From Mycobacterium decipiens (GTDB lineage: Bacteria > Actinomycetota > Actinomycetes > Mycobacteriales > Mycobacteriaceae), in contig NZ_OY970459.1 of NCBI RefSeq assembly GCF_963853665.1, positions 5,146,001 to 5,210,000 of the forward strand: 64,000 nt of DNA. The letters are read 5' to 3'. A program made the translations under genes and the position numbers. Positions 10,645-22,373 of this stretch are shown one piece after another (the first letter of the stretch is position 1; every line of letters starts with the position of its first letter). Below the pieces are notes generated by a model. The model made no database searches, was not told where the DNA came from, and saw only the letters and a program-made list of their open reading frames with translations.

Positions 10645-12426
10645 ATGCGGGAGTACGACCTGGAGGACGTCGACCGGCTGCCCTTTTCGACTCCGGAGAA
10701 GGCGCAGCGCTACCAAACGGACAACTACCGCGGAGCCGCCGGACTCAACTGGTATCGCACGGACCCGACCCTGCAGTTCACCATGGCGTACTACCTGCGG
10801 CCCGACGAATTGACGTTCGCCGAACCCCACCTGACTCGGATCGGTGAGCTGATGGGCGGGCCGGTGACGCGCTGGGCCGAGGACACCGACCGGCATCCCC
10901 CGCAGCTCGAGCGCTATGACCGGTGGGGCCATGACATCAGCCGGGTGGTGATGCCGGAATCGTTCACCCAATCCAAGCGCGCCATCCTGGACGCCCAGCA
11001 AGCCCTGCGGGACGGCGCCCGGCGAGCGGGCATGAACCCGTCGCTTGCGCTTTTCGCAGCCAACTATCTGCTCAACCAGGCCGACATCGGGATGGCCTGC
11101 GCGCTCGGCACCGGGGGCAACATGGTGCGGTCTCTGGTGACCGCCTACGCACCGCCCGAAGTTCGCGACTTCGTCCTGGGCAAGCTCAATTCCGGCGAGT
11201 GGGACGGCGAGGCGGCGCAGCTGATGACCGAGCGTACCGGCGGCTCCGATCTAGGGGCGCTGGAGACCACCGCGCGAAGGTCGGCAAGTAGCGGTGACAC
11301 CTGGCTGCTCAACGGGTTCAAATGGTTTGCGTCCAATTGCGCCGGCGAGGCGTTCGTCGTGCTGGCCAAACCCGAGGGGGCTCCGGACTCGACCCGCGGT
11401 GTGGCGACTTTCCTGGTGCTGCGGACGCGCCGGGACGGTTCCCGCAACGGTGTGCGCATCCGGCGGCTGAAGGACAAGCTCGGCACCCGCTCGGTTGCCT
11501 CGGGTGAAATCGAGTTCGTCGACGCCGAAGCCTTTCTGCTGTCCGGCGAGCCCAGCGCCGACGCGGGCCCCGCCGACGGCAAGGGACTCGGCCGAATGAT
11601 GGAGCTGACCAACAAGTTGCGGTTGGGCACCGCCTCGTTCGCCCTCGGCAACGCGCGTCGTGCCCTGGTCGAGTCGCTGTGTTATGCGCGGCAGCGACAA
11701 GCCTTTGGCGGGGCGCTGATCGACAAACCGCTGATCCGGCGCAAGCTCGCCGAGATGATCGTCGACGTCGAGGCCACCCAAGCGTTGGTGTTCGACGGCA
11801 CCGGTGCCCGCAACCATCGCCAGCCCAGGAGCATGCCGCAACGCATCGCCGTGCCGGTCACCAAGCTCAAGGTCTGCCGGTTAGGGATTACCGCGGCGTC
11901 GGACGCGGTCGAGATGCACGGCGGCAATGGCTACATCGAGACGTGGCCGGTGGCGCGGCTGCTACGCGACGCACAGGTGAACACCATCTGGGAGGGCTCC
12001 GACAACATCCTCTGTCTGGATGTGCGCCGCGGCATTGAACAGACACGGGCCCATGAGCCGCTGCTGGCGCGCATGCGCGACGCGGTGTCGGTGTCCGATG
12101 ACGACGACACCACGCGCCTGGTGTCTGCGCGCATCGAGGATCTCGACGCGGCTATCACCGCATGGGCGAAACTAGACCGGGGCTTGGCCGAGGCGCGGCT
12201 GTTCCCGCTTGCGGTGTTCATGGGTGACGTCTATGCCGGTGCGCTGCTCACCGAGCAGGCGGCCTGGGAGCGGGAGACCCGCGGCAGCGACCGAAAGGCG
12301 CTGGTGGCCCGGCTGCACGCGCAGCGATATCTGGCCGACCGGGGGCCGCTGCGCGGTATCGACGTCGAATCCGACGAAGCGCTGGAGCGTTTCGATGAAC
12401 TCGCAGCAGGCGCGTTCACGATGTAG
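10645..12426 (+). CDS. fadE35: Acyl-CoA dehydrogenase FadE35
   Basis: FAD-dependent acyl-CoA dehydrogenase-family protein, 593 residues, the same length as Mtb FadE35. Family marks: MTERTGGSDLGALETTA in the FAD/substrate region, RQRQAFGGALIDKPLI, and near the end MHGGNGYIETWPVARLLRD followed by TIWEGSDNI, where the Glu occupies the catalytic-base position of many family members. The long form with an extra C-terminal segment recalls the AidB/ACAD11-like branch. Substrate is not known; an older proposal linked it to cell-wall lipid metabolism by location only. It converges on the amidase gene across 69 bases. Confidence 0.92.
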   Translation: MREYDLEDVDRLPFSTPEKAQRYQTDNYRGAAGLNWYRTDPTLQFTMAYYLRPDELTFAEPHLTRIGELMGGPVTRWAEDTDRHPPQLERYDRWGHDISRVVMPESFTQSKRAILDAQQALRDGARRAGMNPSLALFAANYLLNQADIGMACALGTGGNMVRSLVTAYAPPEVRDFVLGKLNSGEWDGEAAQLMTERTGGSDLGALETTARRSASSGDTWLLNGFKWFASNCAGEAFVVLAKPEGAPDSTRGVATFLVLRTRRDGSRNGVRIRRLKDKLGTRSVASGEIEFVDAEAFLLSGEPSADAGPADGKGLGRMMELTNKLRLGTASFALGNARRALVESLCYARQRQAFGGALIDKPLIRRKLAEMIVDVEATQALVFDGTGARNHRQPRSMPQRIAVPVTKLKVCRLGITAASDAVEMHGGNGYIETWPVARLLRDAQVNTIWEGSDNILCLDVRRGIEQTRAHEPLLARMRDAVSVSDDDDTTRLVSARIEDLDAAITAWAKLDRGLAEARLFPLAVFMGDVYAGALLTEQAAWERETRGSDRKALVARLHAQRYLADRGPLRGIDVESDEALERFDELAAGAFTM

Positions 12427-12495
12427 GCGCCGACCGCGAACTGGTCGACGCCGAATCCAAGGGCGCAACGCAGCATCCACAGTCGGGGTGACGGA

Positions 12496-13551
12496 TTACC
12501 GGAGATCGGCCGTCCGCACCTGGCAATGCACACCCACCACCCTGTTGACGGCCTGCGTCACCTCGAAGTTGGCCGCCGCCGACAAGAACGCCAGCGCTGA
12601 TGCGCGATCGGCACCGGTCACCTCGCATACATAGGCCAGGGCACGCCGCACACTATCCCGCATGGCTTCGTCCAGGGTGGCGCCCAGACCGACCAGGATG
12701 GTGTGGGTGGACGTCTGCGCCCACGGCGAGGCCAGCACTTCCGCGAGCCGGCGCGCGTCGCGGTCGGCGAGCACCGTCACCCGCAGGTCCGCCCGCAACG
12801 GTGCCTCCAGCGCCGTGAGAGCGACCTCCCCGTTGCCCTGCGCGAAGTGCGGGTCACCCAGGTAGAGACCAGCTTCCGGCACCTGCACCGGCAGCAGCAA
12901 TGTGCTGCCCACACCCAGGTAGCGGATGTCGAGGTTGCCGCCGTAGTCACCGGGCGGGGTAGACGGCAGCGCCGGCCCAGCACCGGGTGTGACGCCGATC
13001 AGGCCCAGCTGCAGGTTCAGGTCGAATGCCAACGGGCGCCCGGTCGCCGCGGTGAGGTAGCCGCGCCCGTCCGAACCCACCCGCCCCAGGATCGAAACCC
13101 GGTCCGACGATTCGGGCATCTCACCGGCCAGCACCCCCAGGCCATGGCGGTTGCTGATGATGCCGTAATCGACGCGACGGGTGAGGGCGAGCTGCTCGAC
13201 GCACAACACATCGCCGGGGCGGGCGCCGGCGACGCTGATCGGCCCGAGAACCACGTGCGGCCCGTCGCCGTCGCTGCGTGCCAGCGACACGCCGGTCAGT
13301 TCGCGAACGTCGTCGAGGATCTCGTTCGGGCCGATGCCGTACTCACCGAAGAACGCGACCGGGTCGGCGCCCTGGTCATCTAGCAAGCCTTCGTGGCTGA
13401 CGGTGTCCACGGTGACGGTCTGGCCGCTGTTCATCGTCACGACGGGGGCAGCACCGGCACACGGCAACCGTCCCCACCGCCAGGTGCCAGTAGTCGCGTT
13501 CAGATAGGTGTCGCCCCCGATGTCACCGGAGCCGGTGTGCAGCGGCGGCAT
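12496..13551 (-). CDS. Acetamidase/formamidase family protein linked to accD4
   Basis: 351-residue member of the FmdA/AmdA amidase family, which hydrolyses short amides to the acid and ammonia. Seen: VDTVSHEGLL near the N-terminus, RPGDVLCVEQLAL, RHGLGVLAGEMPE, the family signature YLGDPHFAQGNGEVALTALE, and the end LAYVCEVTGADRASALAFLSAAA. Cytosolic; no signal peptide. It begins 11 bases after the accD4 stop on the same strand with no obvious ribosome site, so it should be the fourth gene of the fadD32-pks13-accD4 operon. In H37Rv this place is held by IS1557 (Rv3798). It is shorter than the roughly 400-residue classical acetamidases. The physiological amide is unknown. Confidence 0.88.
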   Translation of the reverse strand: MPPLHTGSGDIGGDTYLNATTGTWRWGRLPCAGAAPVVTMNSGQTVTVDTVSHEGLLDDQGADPVAFFGEYGIGPNEILDDVRELTGVSLARSDGDGPHVVLGPISVAGARPGDVLCVEQLALTRRVDYGIISNRHGLGVLAGEMPESSDRVSILGRVGSDGRGYLTAATGRPLAFDLNLQLGLIGVTPGAGPALPSTPPGDYGGNLDIRYLGVGSTLLLPVQVPEAGLYLGDPHFAQGNGEVALTALEAPLRADLRVTVLADRDARRLAEVLASPWAQTSTHTILVGLGATLDEAMRDSVRRALAYVCEVTGADRASALAFLSAAANFEVTQAVNRVVGVHCQVRTADLR

Positions 13552-13561
13552 CGTTGGCGGC

Positions 13562-15136
13562 CTAAACCGGGATCAGTCCGTGCTTGCGTCCAACCCGCCA
13601 CCACAGCTGCTTGTCCCGCAGCAGGTGCATGGATTTGCGCAGCAGCAGCCGGGTGTCGTGCGGGTCGACGACGGCGTCGATGAACCCGCGTTCGGCAGCG
13701 ATCCACGGGATCGCCATGTTGAGGTTGTAGTTCTCGACGAAGCTCTTCCGGATCGCTTGCGCTTCCGGCGCATTCGGGTCCGGAAAGCGCTTCATCAGCA
13801 GCTGGGCGGCTCCGTCGGCGCCGATCACCGCGATGCGGGCGGTTGGCCAGGCGAAGTTCAGGTCGGCGGTCAGCTGCTTGGATCCCATCACGGCGTACGC
13901 GCCGCCGTAGGACTTGCGGATGGTGATCGTCACCTTAGGCACGTCGGCCTCGACCACCGCGTACAGGAACCGCCCGCCGCGCTTGATGATCCCGTTCTTC
14001 TCCTGCTCCACCCCGGGCAGAAACCCGGGTGTGTCCACGACGAAGACCAGCGGGATGCCGAAGGCATCGGAGAACCGGATAAACCGTGCGGCCTTGTCGG
14101 ACGCTTCGTTGTCGATCGCCCCCGACATGTGCATGGGCTGGTTGGCCACCACGCCCACCGGGCGGCCGTCGACCCGCGCGTAGCCGGTGATGATCGCCTG
14201 CCCGGCCTGGGCGGCGACGTCGAGGAAGTCGCCGTCGTCGAAAATCCGCAGCAGGATCTCGTGCATGTCGTAGGCCATGTTGTCGGAATCCGGCACGATC
14301 GAGTCGAGCTCAAGATCATGGGCGGTGATTTCGGGCTCCAGCCCGGGATTCACGACCGGCGGCTTGTCGAAGCAGTTGGACGGCAGAAACGACAGGAAGT
14401 CGCGCACGTAGCCGAAGGCGGCGGCCTCGGACTCCACCACCTGGTGGATATTTCCGTAACCGGCCTGGTAGTCGGCGCCGCCCAACTCGTCGAGGCTGAC
14501 GTCCTCGCCGGTGACGTCTTTGATGACGTCGGGCCCGGTGACGAACATGTAGCCCTGGTCGCGCACCGCGACCACCAGGTCCGTCTGGATCGGCGAATAC
14601 ACCGCTCCCCCAGCGCATTTGCCGAGAATAATGGAAATTTGGGGAACCAGTCCGGACAGCAACTCGTGCCGGCGGCCCAGCTCGGCGTACCAGGCCAGCG
14701 AGGTAACCGCATCTTGGATGCGGGCACCGCCCGAGTCGTTGATACCGACGATCGGGCAGCCGACCATCGCGCACCACTCCATCAGCCGCGCTACCTTGCG
14801 GCCGAACATCTCACCGACCGTGCCGCCGAACACCGTCTGGTCGTGGGAGAACACCCCGACCGGTCGGCCGTTGATCATCCCGTGCCCGGTGACCACGCCG
14901 TCGCCGTAGAGCGCGTTGGGGTCACCCGGGGTGCGGCACAGCGCCCCCGTCTCCATGAAGGTGCCCGGGTCGACCAGCTCGTAGATGCGCGCACGCGCAC
15001 TCGGGATGCCCTTTTTGTCGCGCTTGGCGGCCGCCTTCTCACCGCCGGGCTCCTTCGCCAAGTCCAGGCGAGCGCGCAGCTCAGCCAACTTTTCGGCGGT
15101 GGTGTGCTGGATGGGAGCTGACGCCATCTCCGTCAC
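13562..15136 (-). CDS. accD4: Acyl-CoA carboxylase beta subunit AccD4
   Basis: Carboxyltransferase subunit that, with AccA3 (and AccD5/AccE5), carboxylates the C24-C26 acyl-CoA that becomes the alpha branch of mycolic acids; the product is loaded on Pks13. 524 residues, near the Mtb length (522), with the two crotonase-like halves of the family. Seen: [44 protein letters not shown], and in the second half [20 protein letters not shown] and [14 protein letters not shown]. The GTG start at 15136 shares its G with the pks13 TAG stop; an ATG three codons in (15127) is an alternative. Middle gene of a four-gene operon. Confidence 0.96.
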   Translation of the reverse strand: MTEMASAPIQHTTAEKLAELRARLDLAKEPGGEKAAAKRDKKGIPSARARIYELVDPGTFMETGALCRTPGDPNALYGDGVVTGHGMINGRPVGVFSHDQTVFGGTVGEMFGRKVARLMEWCAMVGCPIVGINDSGGARIQDAVTSLAWYAELGRRHELLSGLVPQISIILGKCAGGAVYSPIQTDLVVAVRDQGYMFVTGPDVIKDVTGEDVSLDELGGADYQAGYGNIHQVVESEAAAFGYVRDFLSFLPSNCFDKPPVVNPGLEPEITAHDLELDSIVPDSDNMAYDMHEILLRIFDDGDFLDVAAQAGQAIITGYARVDGRPVGVVANQPMHMSGAIDNEASDKAARFIRFSDAFGIPLVFVVDTPGFLPGVEQEKNGIIKRGGRFLYAVVEADVPKVTITIRKSYGGAYAVMGSKQLTADLNFAWPTARIAVIGADGAAQLLMKRFPDPNAPEAQAIRKSFVENYNLNMAIPWIAAERGFIDAVVDPHDTRLLLRKSMHLLRDKQLWWRVGRKHGLIPV

Positions 15137-18100
15137 TACTTGCCTACCTCACTTGTCCGCTTCGCCTCGATGTTGCCGAGCGCGCGGCTCATGTGTTCAC
15201 CCACCTTGGCGATGATCGGCTCGTCGATGGCCTGAATGTGCTCGCCACCGATCGGCACGACCTCGAGGTCGGAAACGTACTCGCCCCAGCCGCCGTCCGG
15301 CTGGCGAACGGCGTACCGCGGCTCGAACATGATCGCGTCGTCATGGTAGCGATCGGCCATATAGAGGGTGACGTGGCCGTCGTACGGCTGGATCTCGGCG
15401 GTGTCGATCGCCCGGTTGTCCAGATACGAGGTGCGCTGGTGTTCGACGATGCCGGCCGGAATCTCCACACCGCTCTGCTTCACGGCCTCCAGCACAAACC
15501 GGACCTGACCCTCGTCGTCCAGCTCTTCGAGCTGCTCGTAAGGGATCTCCGGTATGGTGACGTTGAACGTCTTCTCGGCGAAGGCGGCGTAGCGGTCCCA
15601 GCGCTTGCGGATCTCCTCCTTGGTCTGTGGAATCTCCTCGCCGGCGCGCACCGCGTCGATCAGACCCACGAACGCGACGTCCTTACCCAACCGTTTCAGC
15701 CCGATCGCACACGCGTAGGCCAGCACACCGCCCAGCGACCAGCCGACCAGAATGTAGGGCCCGTCGCCCTGCATCTCGATCAGCTTGGGCACGTAGGCCG
15801 CCGCACGTTCTTCGATCGACCCCTCGACCCGTTCGAAGCCGTACATCGGGGTGTCCGCCGGCAACCGGTTTAGCAGCGGCTCGTAAACCACCGTCGAGCC
15901 ACCGGCCGGATGGAACACGAACACCGGGGGGTTCGAGCTGCCGTCCGGCCGCGCCCGCAGGGTACGGACGAACCCGTCGATCGTGCCGGCCTCCAGGTAG
16001 CCACGCACCTTGTCGGCCAGCGCCTCGATGTTGGACGACGTCAGCACGTCCTCGACGCTGATCGGGCCCTCGGCACGCTCGGAGAGACGCTGCGCCATCT
16101 TGGCCGCCGCGGCATCATCCAGCTTGGGCAGCGGGTTGAAGATGCCGCCGGCCGACTTCCCCGTGACGATCGCCCAGGTGGCGAAAGTGACCCGCTCGGC
16201 GGCGTCGCGTGGGGGCACGTCGGAGTTCAGCGCGGCGGCGACGGCCTGCTGATTGAGCGCTTCGGCCGCTCCGGCGAGGTTCGGCTGCCCGCCATTGCCC
16301 GACGGCCCCGACTGCTCCGTCGGCGGCGGCGGGATCGGCTGGTCCGACGCCGGCGGTGGCGGCGCGGCATCCGCCGCCTCCGGGGCCGCCGGGGTTTCGG
16401 TGCCGCCGCCCGCCTTGCCGTACAGCAGTTCGGCCTGCGCCTTGGCGATCTCCTCGGCCGTCTGCGTCTTCTGATGCTCGTGCAGTTGGGCGACCTCATC
16501 ACGGTGCTCGACCGCGTACTCGATCAGCTTCTCGACGTTGTAGAGGTTGGCGTCGCGCACCGCCTGCAACTGGATCGGCGGCAGGTCGAAGTCGTACTCG
16601 ACCCGGTTCTTGATCCGCACCGCCATCAGCGAGTCCAGGCCCAGCTCGATCAGCGGCACCTCCCACGGCAGGTCCTCGGGCTCGTAACCCATGGCCGACC
16701 CGACGATCAGACCCAGCCGCTCGGCGATGGTCTCGCCGGATTCCGGTGACCATCTGGTCATGTCGGTCGGCATGTAGCGGTTGGTGAGACTGTCCGACAG
16801 GGTTTCCGCGTCTTGGTCGTCCGCGGGAACTTCCCCGGCGACGGGCGCTCGCGCCGGAACCCCGATCGCCGTCGCCGCGCCCACCGCGGTCGGCAATGCG
16901 CCCTGCTGCCCGGCGCGCGCCACCAGCGCGTCGTAGACCAGCGTGAACGATTCGTCGATGCGGGCGTGCACCTGAACGGAGGCGCCACCGGGATGGCGAG
17001 TCATCGTTGTCACCAGCCGGGCGCCCTCGCCGGGCACCGCCCGCTGCTCCGCGGCGCTCAATTGGCTGTCCGGAAGCACTTGCGCCGCAGCGGCTCTCAC
17101 CAACGCGGCCAGATCCGTCTTGCCGTCCCGCGGCGCGTACTCCCAGACGTGCCGGCCATCCGGCAGCCCAACATGGTTGCCCGGCATGACCACCGAAGCG
17201 TCCCCGGAGAAGTGCGCGGGCAGCCAGTGCTCCTTGCGCTTGAACCGAGTCGGCGGGATGTTGGCGTAGTCCTCGGGCCCCAGCGGCCCGGCGGCAGGCC
17301 GGGGAAACAGAGTCCGAATGTCCAGATCGTGGCCGTGCACGTAGAGCTGCGCCATGGTCGAGATCATCGAGGAGACCTCGTCCTGCTTGCGGGCCAGCGT
17401 CGGGATCAGCTGCGCGTCATGCAACCCGGCCGCCGCAGTGGTCAGGCCCACCTGCATCAACGCCACCGGGTTGGGTGCGAGCTCCAGGAAGGTGGTGTGG
17501 CCGCTGTCGACGGCGTTGCGGATCCCGTGGGTGAAGTAGACGCTGTGGCGCAGGCCCTTCTTCCAGTAGTCGACATCGTGGATGGGGTCGCCACCGGGCT
17601 TGATGTAGCTACCCTCGTGCACCGTCGAGTAGATGCCGCACGTCGGGCTCATCGGCTTGATCCCCTGCAGTTCCGCGGCGAGCTCGCCGAGCAGCGGGTC
17701 CATCTGCTGGGTGTGGCTGGCGCCCTTGGTCGCGAATTTGCGGGCGAAGCGGCCCTCGGCTTCCGCGCGGGCGATGATCGCGTCAACCTGCTCGGGCGGG
17801 CCGCCGATGACGGTCTGGGTGGGTGCCGCGTAGACGCACACCTCCAGATCCGGGAAGTCGGAGAACACCGTCTTGATCTCGTCGGCGGAGTATTCCACCA
17901 GCGCCATCAGCCGGATGTATTCGCCGAACAGCATGGCCTCGCCCTCGCCCATCAGATGCGAGCGGGAGCAGATGGCACGGGTGGCATCGCGCAATGACAG
18001 GCCGCCGGCGAAGTAGGCCGACGCGGCCTCGCCCAGCGACTGGCCGGTCACCGCGGCGGGCTTGGCGCCGTGATGGCGGAGCAGCTCACCCAGCGCGATC

Positions 18101-20472
18101 TGGATCGCGAAGATGGTGACCTGCGTGGTTTCGATGCCGTAGTCCTGCGAGTCGTCGAGGATCAGCTCGAGCACCGAGTAGCCCAGTTCGTCTTGGACCA
18201 GCGCGTCGACCTTCTCGATCCACTCGGCGAAGACCTCGTTGCGCAAATACAGGCTCTTGCCCATCTTGCGGTGCTGCGCGCCGAACCCGGCCAGCACCCA
18301 CACCGGGCCGGTGGTGACCGGCCCGTCGACGCTGAACACATTCGGCCGCTGCTTGCCCTGCGCGACCGCCCGCAGACCCGTGATGGCCTCGTCGTGGTCG
18401 CGAGCCAGCACCACCGCGCGGGATCGGCCGTGATTGCGCCGCGACAGCGACCGGCCGATCGATTCCAGCGACGAGGCGCGCCCTTCGGGGCCCTCCATCC
18501 AGTCCGCCAGCTCGGCGGCGGCGGCCTTCTTGCGCGAGGTCAGAAAGGCCGACACCGCCAGCGGGATCAAAGGTGCCGTAACTTCTTGTGCCGCAAGCTC
18601 TTCCAGCGCGATTTCCTTGAGCCGCAGCGCCTCCTCGGTCACGCCGGGCAGTTCGGGCTCGGCCTCCGCGGCTTCGTAATTGGTGGGTGCGTCGGTGATG
18701 ATCTCGCCGTACTCGTCGAACCGCAACGAGTGGCTTTCCAGCGCGGGCGCCTCAGCGGGTGCCGCGTCTACGGGTGGCGCGGCTTCGGGCTCCGGTTCCC
18801 GCTCGACAACGTCGCGCGGCAGGACCTCGCGCACCACCAGGTGCGCGTTGGCACCGCCGAAGCCGAAGCTGGACACCCCGGCCAGCGCGTAACCGCTGTA
18901 GCGCGGCCAATCGGTTGCCGTGGTGATCATCTTCAGGCGCATCGCATCGAAGTCGATGTACGGGCTGGGTCCAGCGAAATTGATCGACGGCGGCAGCTTG
19001 TCATGCTGCAGCGCCAGCACCACCTTGGCCATACTGGCCGCACCGGCCGCCGACTCCAGGTGTCCGACGTTGGTCTTTATCGCGCCCAGCAGCGCGGGCC
19101 GGTCGGCGGGACGCCCCTTACCAACGACGCGGCCCAGCGCCTCGGCCTCGATCGGGTCACCCAGGATGGTGCCGGTGCCGTGCGCCTCGATGTAGTCGAC
19201 GGTGCGCGGATCGATGCCGGCGTCCTTGTAGGCCCGGCGCAGCACCTCGACCTGCGCGTCCTGGTTGGGCGCGATCAGGCCGTTGGACCGGCCGTCGTGG
19301 TTGACCGCGCTGCCCGCGATCACGGCCAAGATCGCATCGCCGTCGCGACGGGCATCATCCACCCGCTTGAGCACCAGCATTCCGCCGCCCTCGGAGCGGG
19401 TGTAGCCGTCGGCGTCGGCGGAGAACGACTTGATCCGGCCGTCGGGAGCCAACACCGCGCCAATCTCGTCGAAGCCCAAGGTCACCATGGGCGTGATCAA
19501 CGCGTTCACCCCGCCGGCGACGACCACGTCGGCCTCGCCGTTGCGCAGCGCCTGCACCCCCTGGTGGACAGCCACGAGCGAACTCGAGCACGCGGTGTCG
19601 ATGGTGACCGACGGGCCGTGGAAGTCGTAGAAGTAGGACACCCGGTTGGCGATGATCGAGCTACTGGTGCCGGTGATCGCGTAGGGGTGCGCAACCGTCG
19701 GGTCGGAGACGGCCAGGAAGCTGTAGTCGTTGGTGGAGCTGCCGACGTAGACGCCGACCGCGGTACCGCGCAGGCTGGACGCCGGGATGCGGGCGTGCTC
19801 GAGCGCTTCCCAGGTCAGCTCCAGCGCCATGCGCTGCTGCGGATCGATGTTGTCGGCTTCGGTCTTGGCCACCGCGAAGAACTCCGAGTCGAAGCCCTTG
19901 ATGTCCGACAGGTAGCCGCCGCGGGTGCGGGCGTTCGCGACGCGCGCGGCCAGCCGCGGCTCTTCGAGGAATTCCGACCAGCGCCCCTCGGGCAGCTCGG
20001 TGATCGCGTCGCGACCTTCCAGCAACGCCTGCCAGGTCTCTTCGGGGCTGTTCATGTCGCCGGGCAGCCGAGTGGACAAACCGACGATCGCGATGTCGAC
20101 GCGCTCGGCCGGGCCGTTGCGCGACCAATCGACGACATCAATGTCGTCGTCGGCGGTTTCGGGCTCGCCCTCGATGATCCGCGTTGCCAGCGATTCGATG
20201 GTCGGGTGTTGGAAGGCCACCGCCACCGACAGCGTGACACCGGTCAGGTCTTCGATGTCGGCGGCCATCGCCACGGCGTCCCGCGACGCCAACCCGAGTT
20301 CCACCATCGGCACCGATTCGTCGATCGAATCCGGTGACTTGCCGACGGCCTTTGCCACCCAGTTGCGCAGCCACTGGCGCATCTCGGGGACCGTCAGGTC
20401 GCTCTTGGCGGGCGGGTGTCCCGCGTCTCCGTCGGCGCCGGGGCTGCCTTGGGGCTCCGCTACGTCAGTCAT
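15136..20472 (-). CDS. pks13: Mycolic acid condensing polyketide synthase Pks13
   Basis: Type I PKS that performs the Claisen condensation of meromycoloyl-AMP (from FadD32) with carboxyacyl-CoA (from AccD4) and releases the product with its thioesterase. 1778 residues from ATG 20472; Mtb has 1733. Order with key residues numbered from this start: N-terminal ACP (Ser63 in ELGLASRD), KS (Cys295 in [10 protein letters not shown]), AT (Ser812 in GQSLGEA), second ACP (Ser1281 in GLDSLMA), a Pro/Ala-rich linker, and TE (Ser1579 in VGWSLGG). A TTG five codons upstream overlaps the fadD32 stop, but the ATG matches the Mtb N-terminus (DVAE). The extra length sits mainly in the Ala/Pro/Glu linkers. Confidence 0.97.
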   Translation of the reverse strand: MTDVAEPQGSPGADGDAGHPPAKSDLTVPEMRQWLRNWVAKAVGKSPDSIDESVPMVELGLASRDAVAMAADIEDLTGVTLSVAVAFQHPTIESLATRIIEGEPETADDDIDVVDWSRNGPAERVDIAIVGLSTRLPGDMNSPEETWQALLEGRDAITELPEGRWSEFLEEPRLAARVANARTRGGYLSDIKGFDSEFFAVAKTEADNIDPQQRMALELTWEALEHARIPASSLRGTAVGVYVGSSTNDYSFLAVSDPTVAHPYAITGTSSSIIANRVSYFYDFHGPSVTIDTACSSSLVAVHQGVQALRNGEADVVVAGGVNALITPMVTLGFDEIGAVLAPDGRIKSFSADADGYTRSEGGGMLVLKRVDDARRDGDAILAVIAGSAVNHDGRSNGLIAPNQDAQVEVLRRAYKDAGIDPRTVDYIEAHGTGTILGDPIEAEALGRVVGKGRPADRPALLGAIKTNVGHLESAAGAASMAKVVLALQHDKLPPSINFAGPSPYIDFDAMRLKMITTATDWPRYSGYALAGVSSFGFGGANAHLVVREVLPRDVVEREPEPEAAPPVDAAPAEAPALESHSLRFDEYGEIITDAPTNYEAAEAEPELPGVTEEALRLKEIALEELAAQEVTAPLIPLAVSAFLTSRKKAAAAELADWMEGPEGRASSLESIGRSLSRRNHGRSRAVVLARDHDEAITGLRAVAQGKQRPNVFSVDGPVTTGPVWVLAGFGAQHRKMGKSLYLRNEVFAEWIEKVDALVQDELGYSVLELILDDSQDYGIETTQVTIFAIQIALGELLRHHGAKPAAVTGQSLGEAASAYFAGGLSLRDATRAICSRSHLMGEGEAMLFGEYIRLMALVEYSADEIKTVFSDFPDLEVCVYAAPTQTVIGGPPEQVDAIIARAEAEGRFARKFATKGASHTQQMDPLLGELAAELQGIKPMSPTCGIYSTVHEGSYIKPGGDPIHDVDYWKKGLRHSVYFTHGIRNAVDSGHTTFLELAPNPVALMQVGLTTAAAGLHDAQLIPTLARKQDEVSSMISTMAQLYVHGHDLDIRTLFPRPAAGPLGPEDYANIPPTRFKRKEHWLPAHFSGDASVVMPGNHVGLPDGRHVWEYAPRDGKTDLAALVRAAAAQVLPDSQLSAAEQRAVPGEGARLVTTMTRHPGGASVQVHARIDESFTLVYDALVARAGQQGALPTAVGAATAIGVPARAPVAGEVPADDQDAETLSDSLTNRYMPTDMTRWSPESGETIAERLGLIVGSAMGYEPEDLPWEVPLIELGLDSLMAVRIKNRVEYDFDLPPIQLQAVRDANLYNVEKLIEYAVEHRDEVAQLHEHQKTQTAEEIAKAQAELLYGKAGGGTETPAAPEAADAAPPPPASDQPIPPPPTEQSGPSGNGGQPNLAGAAEALNQQAVAAALNSDVPPRDAAERVTFATWAIVTGKSAGGIFNPLPKLDDAAAAKMAQRLSERAEGPISVEDVLTSSNIEALADKVRGYLEAGTIDGFVRTLRARPDGSSNPPVFVFHPAGGSTVVYEPLLNRLPADTPMYGFERVEGSIEERAAAYVPKLIEMQGDGPYILVGWSLGGVLAYACAIGLKRLGKDVAFVGLIDAVRAGEEIPQTKEEIRKRWDRYAAFAEKTFNVTIPEIPYEQLEELDDEGQVRFVLEAVKQSGVEIPAGIVEHQRTSYLDNRAIDTAEIQPYDGHVTLYMADRYHDDAIMFEPRYAVRQPDGGWGEYVSDLEVVPIGGEHIQAIDEPIIAKVGEHMSRALGNIEAKRTSEVGK

Positions 20473-20483
20473 GGTTGCCGGGC

Positions 20484-22373
20484 TCAATCCGAAGTGGCGA
20501 AGACCGTCGGGGAACCCACGCCACTGCGCAGGCTGCCGTCGAGGTAGGCCGCCCGGCAGGCGCGGCGCCCGATCTTGCCGCTGGAGGTTCGCGGAATCGT
20601 GCCCGCCGACACCAGCAGCACGTCACGCACGGTTACCCCGTGCCCGACCGCGATGGCCGCGCGGATGTCGTCAACGATGGGCTGGTGATCGAGCTTGTGC
20701 GTACCGGCGGCCCGCTCGCCGACGATCACCAGCTGCTCGGAGGTGTCCTCGGCGTCGAACTTCAGGCCGGCGTGCGGGTCCTCGAACACCGTCCGGGGCA
20801 ACTGGTTGGCCGGGACCGAGAACGCGGCGACATATCCGACGCGCAACGCCTTGGTCGATTCCTGCGCCGTGTATTCCAGGTCCTGCGGGTAGTGGTTGCG
20901 GCCGTCGACGATGACCAGGTCCTTGATCCGGCCCGCAATATAGAGGTGTCCCTTGTGGTAGGTGCCGTAGTCGCCGGTGCGCACCCACAGGCCGTCGTCG
21001 GCCGCACCCTCGGCGTGCGACTCACTGATCCGCGACTTGAGGATGTTCTTGAAGGTTTCGGAGGTCTGGTCCTCTTTGCCCCAGTAGCCGGTACCCAGGT
21101 TGTTGCCGTGCAACCAGATCTCGCCAATCTGCCCGTCCGGCAGCTCGCTGGCCGTCTCGGTGTCGACGATGATCGCCCATTCGCTGACCCCGACCTTGCC
21201 CGCGGAGACCTGGGCGACCGCGTTCGGGGCATCGGCGGCCACCTCGACGAACCGCTGGTTGTTCAGCTCGTCCCGGTCCACGTGGATCACGGTGGGCGAC
21301 TCGTCCATCGGGGTAGTCGAGACGAACAGCGTGGCCTCGGCCAGCCCGTAGGACGGCTTGACGGCGGTCTGCTTCAAACCGTATGGCGCAAACGCTTCGA
21401 AGAACTTGCGCATCGACGCCGGCGACACCGGCTCGCTGCCGTTGAGGATGCCCTTGACGTTGCTCAGGTCCAGTGGCGGCTCATCGTCTCGGGGCAGCCC
21501 GCGCATCGCGGCGTGTTCAAACGCGAAGTTCGGCGCGGCCGAGAAGGTGCCCCCGGTGTCGTCGGGTTTGCGCGCGAGTTCGCGGATCCAGCGACCGGGC
21601 CGACGCACAAACGCCGCGGGCGTCATAAAGGTGAAGCTGTGGCCGAGCACCGATGCGAGCAGCACCGTAATCAGTCCCATGTCGTGGAAGAACGGCAGCC
21701 AGCTGACACCGCGGTCACCTTCTTGTCCCTCCAGCGCATTGAGCACCTGCACCACATTGGTGGGCAGGTTCAGGTGGGTGATCTGCACGCCCGTCGGGGT
21801 GCGGGTGGAGCCCGAGGTGTATTGCAGGTAAGCGACGGTTTCCTCGTTGGCCTCGGGCTGCTGCCAGGTGGCGGCGACCTCGGTGGGCACCGCATCGACC
21901 GCTATGACGCGGGGTCGCTCCTTGGCCGAGCGGGCGCGAATGAACTTGCGCACCCCTTCGGCGGAGTCGGTGGTAGTCAGGATCGTCGATGGGGCGCAGT
22001 CATCGAGCACCGCGTGTAGGCGGCCGACGTGCCCCGGCTCGGCCGGGTCGAACAATGGCACCGCGATCCGGCCGGAGTACAGGGCACCGAAGAAGGAGAT
22101 GAGGTAGTCCAGGTTCTGCGGGCACAGGATGGCGATGCGGTCGCCCGGCTGGGTGACCTGCTGCAGGCGGGCTCCCACGGCACGGTTGCGGGCGCTGAAG
22201 TCCGACCACAGGATGTCGCGCGCGACACCGTCGCGTTCGGTGGAGAAGTCCAGGAACCGATAGGCCAGCTTGTCGCCGCGAACCTTCGCCCATCGCTCGA
22301 CGTGACGAACCAGGTTGGTGTTAGCCGGGAACCTGATCTTGCCATTCACGATGAACGGGTTGTGGTACGCCAT
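20484..22373 (-). CDS. fadD32: Meromycolate-activating fatty-acyl-AMP ligase FadD32
   Basis: Activates the C50-C60 meromycolic acid as acyl-AMP and transfers it to the N-terminal ACP of Pks13; essential in Mtb and a drug target. 629 residues. Seen: P-loop [60 protein letters not shown] and the C-terminal lysine region [10 protein letters not shown], with the FAAL-type insertion between the subdomains. The ATG at 22373 has AGGAGAG 7 bases upstream. The longer N-terminus annotated in Mtb (8 more residues) cannot be made here because a TAG interrupts it, which supports this start as the natural one. First gene of the operon. Confidence 0.97.
   Translation of the reverse strand: MAYHNPFIVNGKIRFPANTNLVRHVERWAKVRGDKLAYRFLDFSTERDGVARDILWSDFSARNRAVGARLQQVTQPGDRIAILCPQNLDYLISFFGALYSGRIAVPLFDPAEPGHVGRLHAVLDDCAPSTILTTTDSAEGVRKFIRARSAKERPRVIAVDAVPTEVAATWQQPEANEETVAYLQYTSGSTRTPTGVQITHLNLPTNVVQVLNALEGQEGDRGVSWLPFFHDMGLITVLLASVLGHSFTFMTPAAFVRRPGRWIRELARKPDDTGGTFSAAPNFAFEHAAMRGLPRDDEPPLDLSNVKGILNGSEPVSPASMRKFFEAFAPYGLKQTAVKPSYGLAEATLFVSTTPMDESPTVIHVDRDELNNQRFVEVAADAPNAVAQVSAGKVGVSEWAIIVDTETASELPDGQIGEIWLHGNNLGTGYWGKEDQTSETFKNILKSRISESHAEGAADDGLWVRTGDYGTYHKGHLYIAGRIKDLVIVDGRNHYPQDLEYTAQESTKALRVGYVAAFSVPANQLPRTVFEDPHAGLKFDAEDTSEQLVIVGERAAGTHKLDHQPIVDDIRAAIAVGHGVTVRDVLLVSAGTIPRTSSGKIGRRACRAAYLDGSLRSGVGSPTVFATSD

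Noticed and set aside
12427..13562. IS1557 remnant beside fadE35 and accD4
   Set aside because: No transposase fragments, terminal inverted repeats or target duplication could be seen; the space is fully explained by the amidase gene.
13508..15121. A 537-codon open frame on the strand opposite accD4
   Set aside because: It mirrors the accD4 codon pattern, has His/Val/Asp-rich composition typical of antisense frames in GC-rich DNA, no ribosome site and no motif.
18070..20337. A 755-codon open frame opposite pks13
   Set aside because: It is a shadow of the conserved KS/AT coding strand; its composition and lack of any domain fit an antisense artefact.
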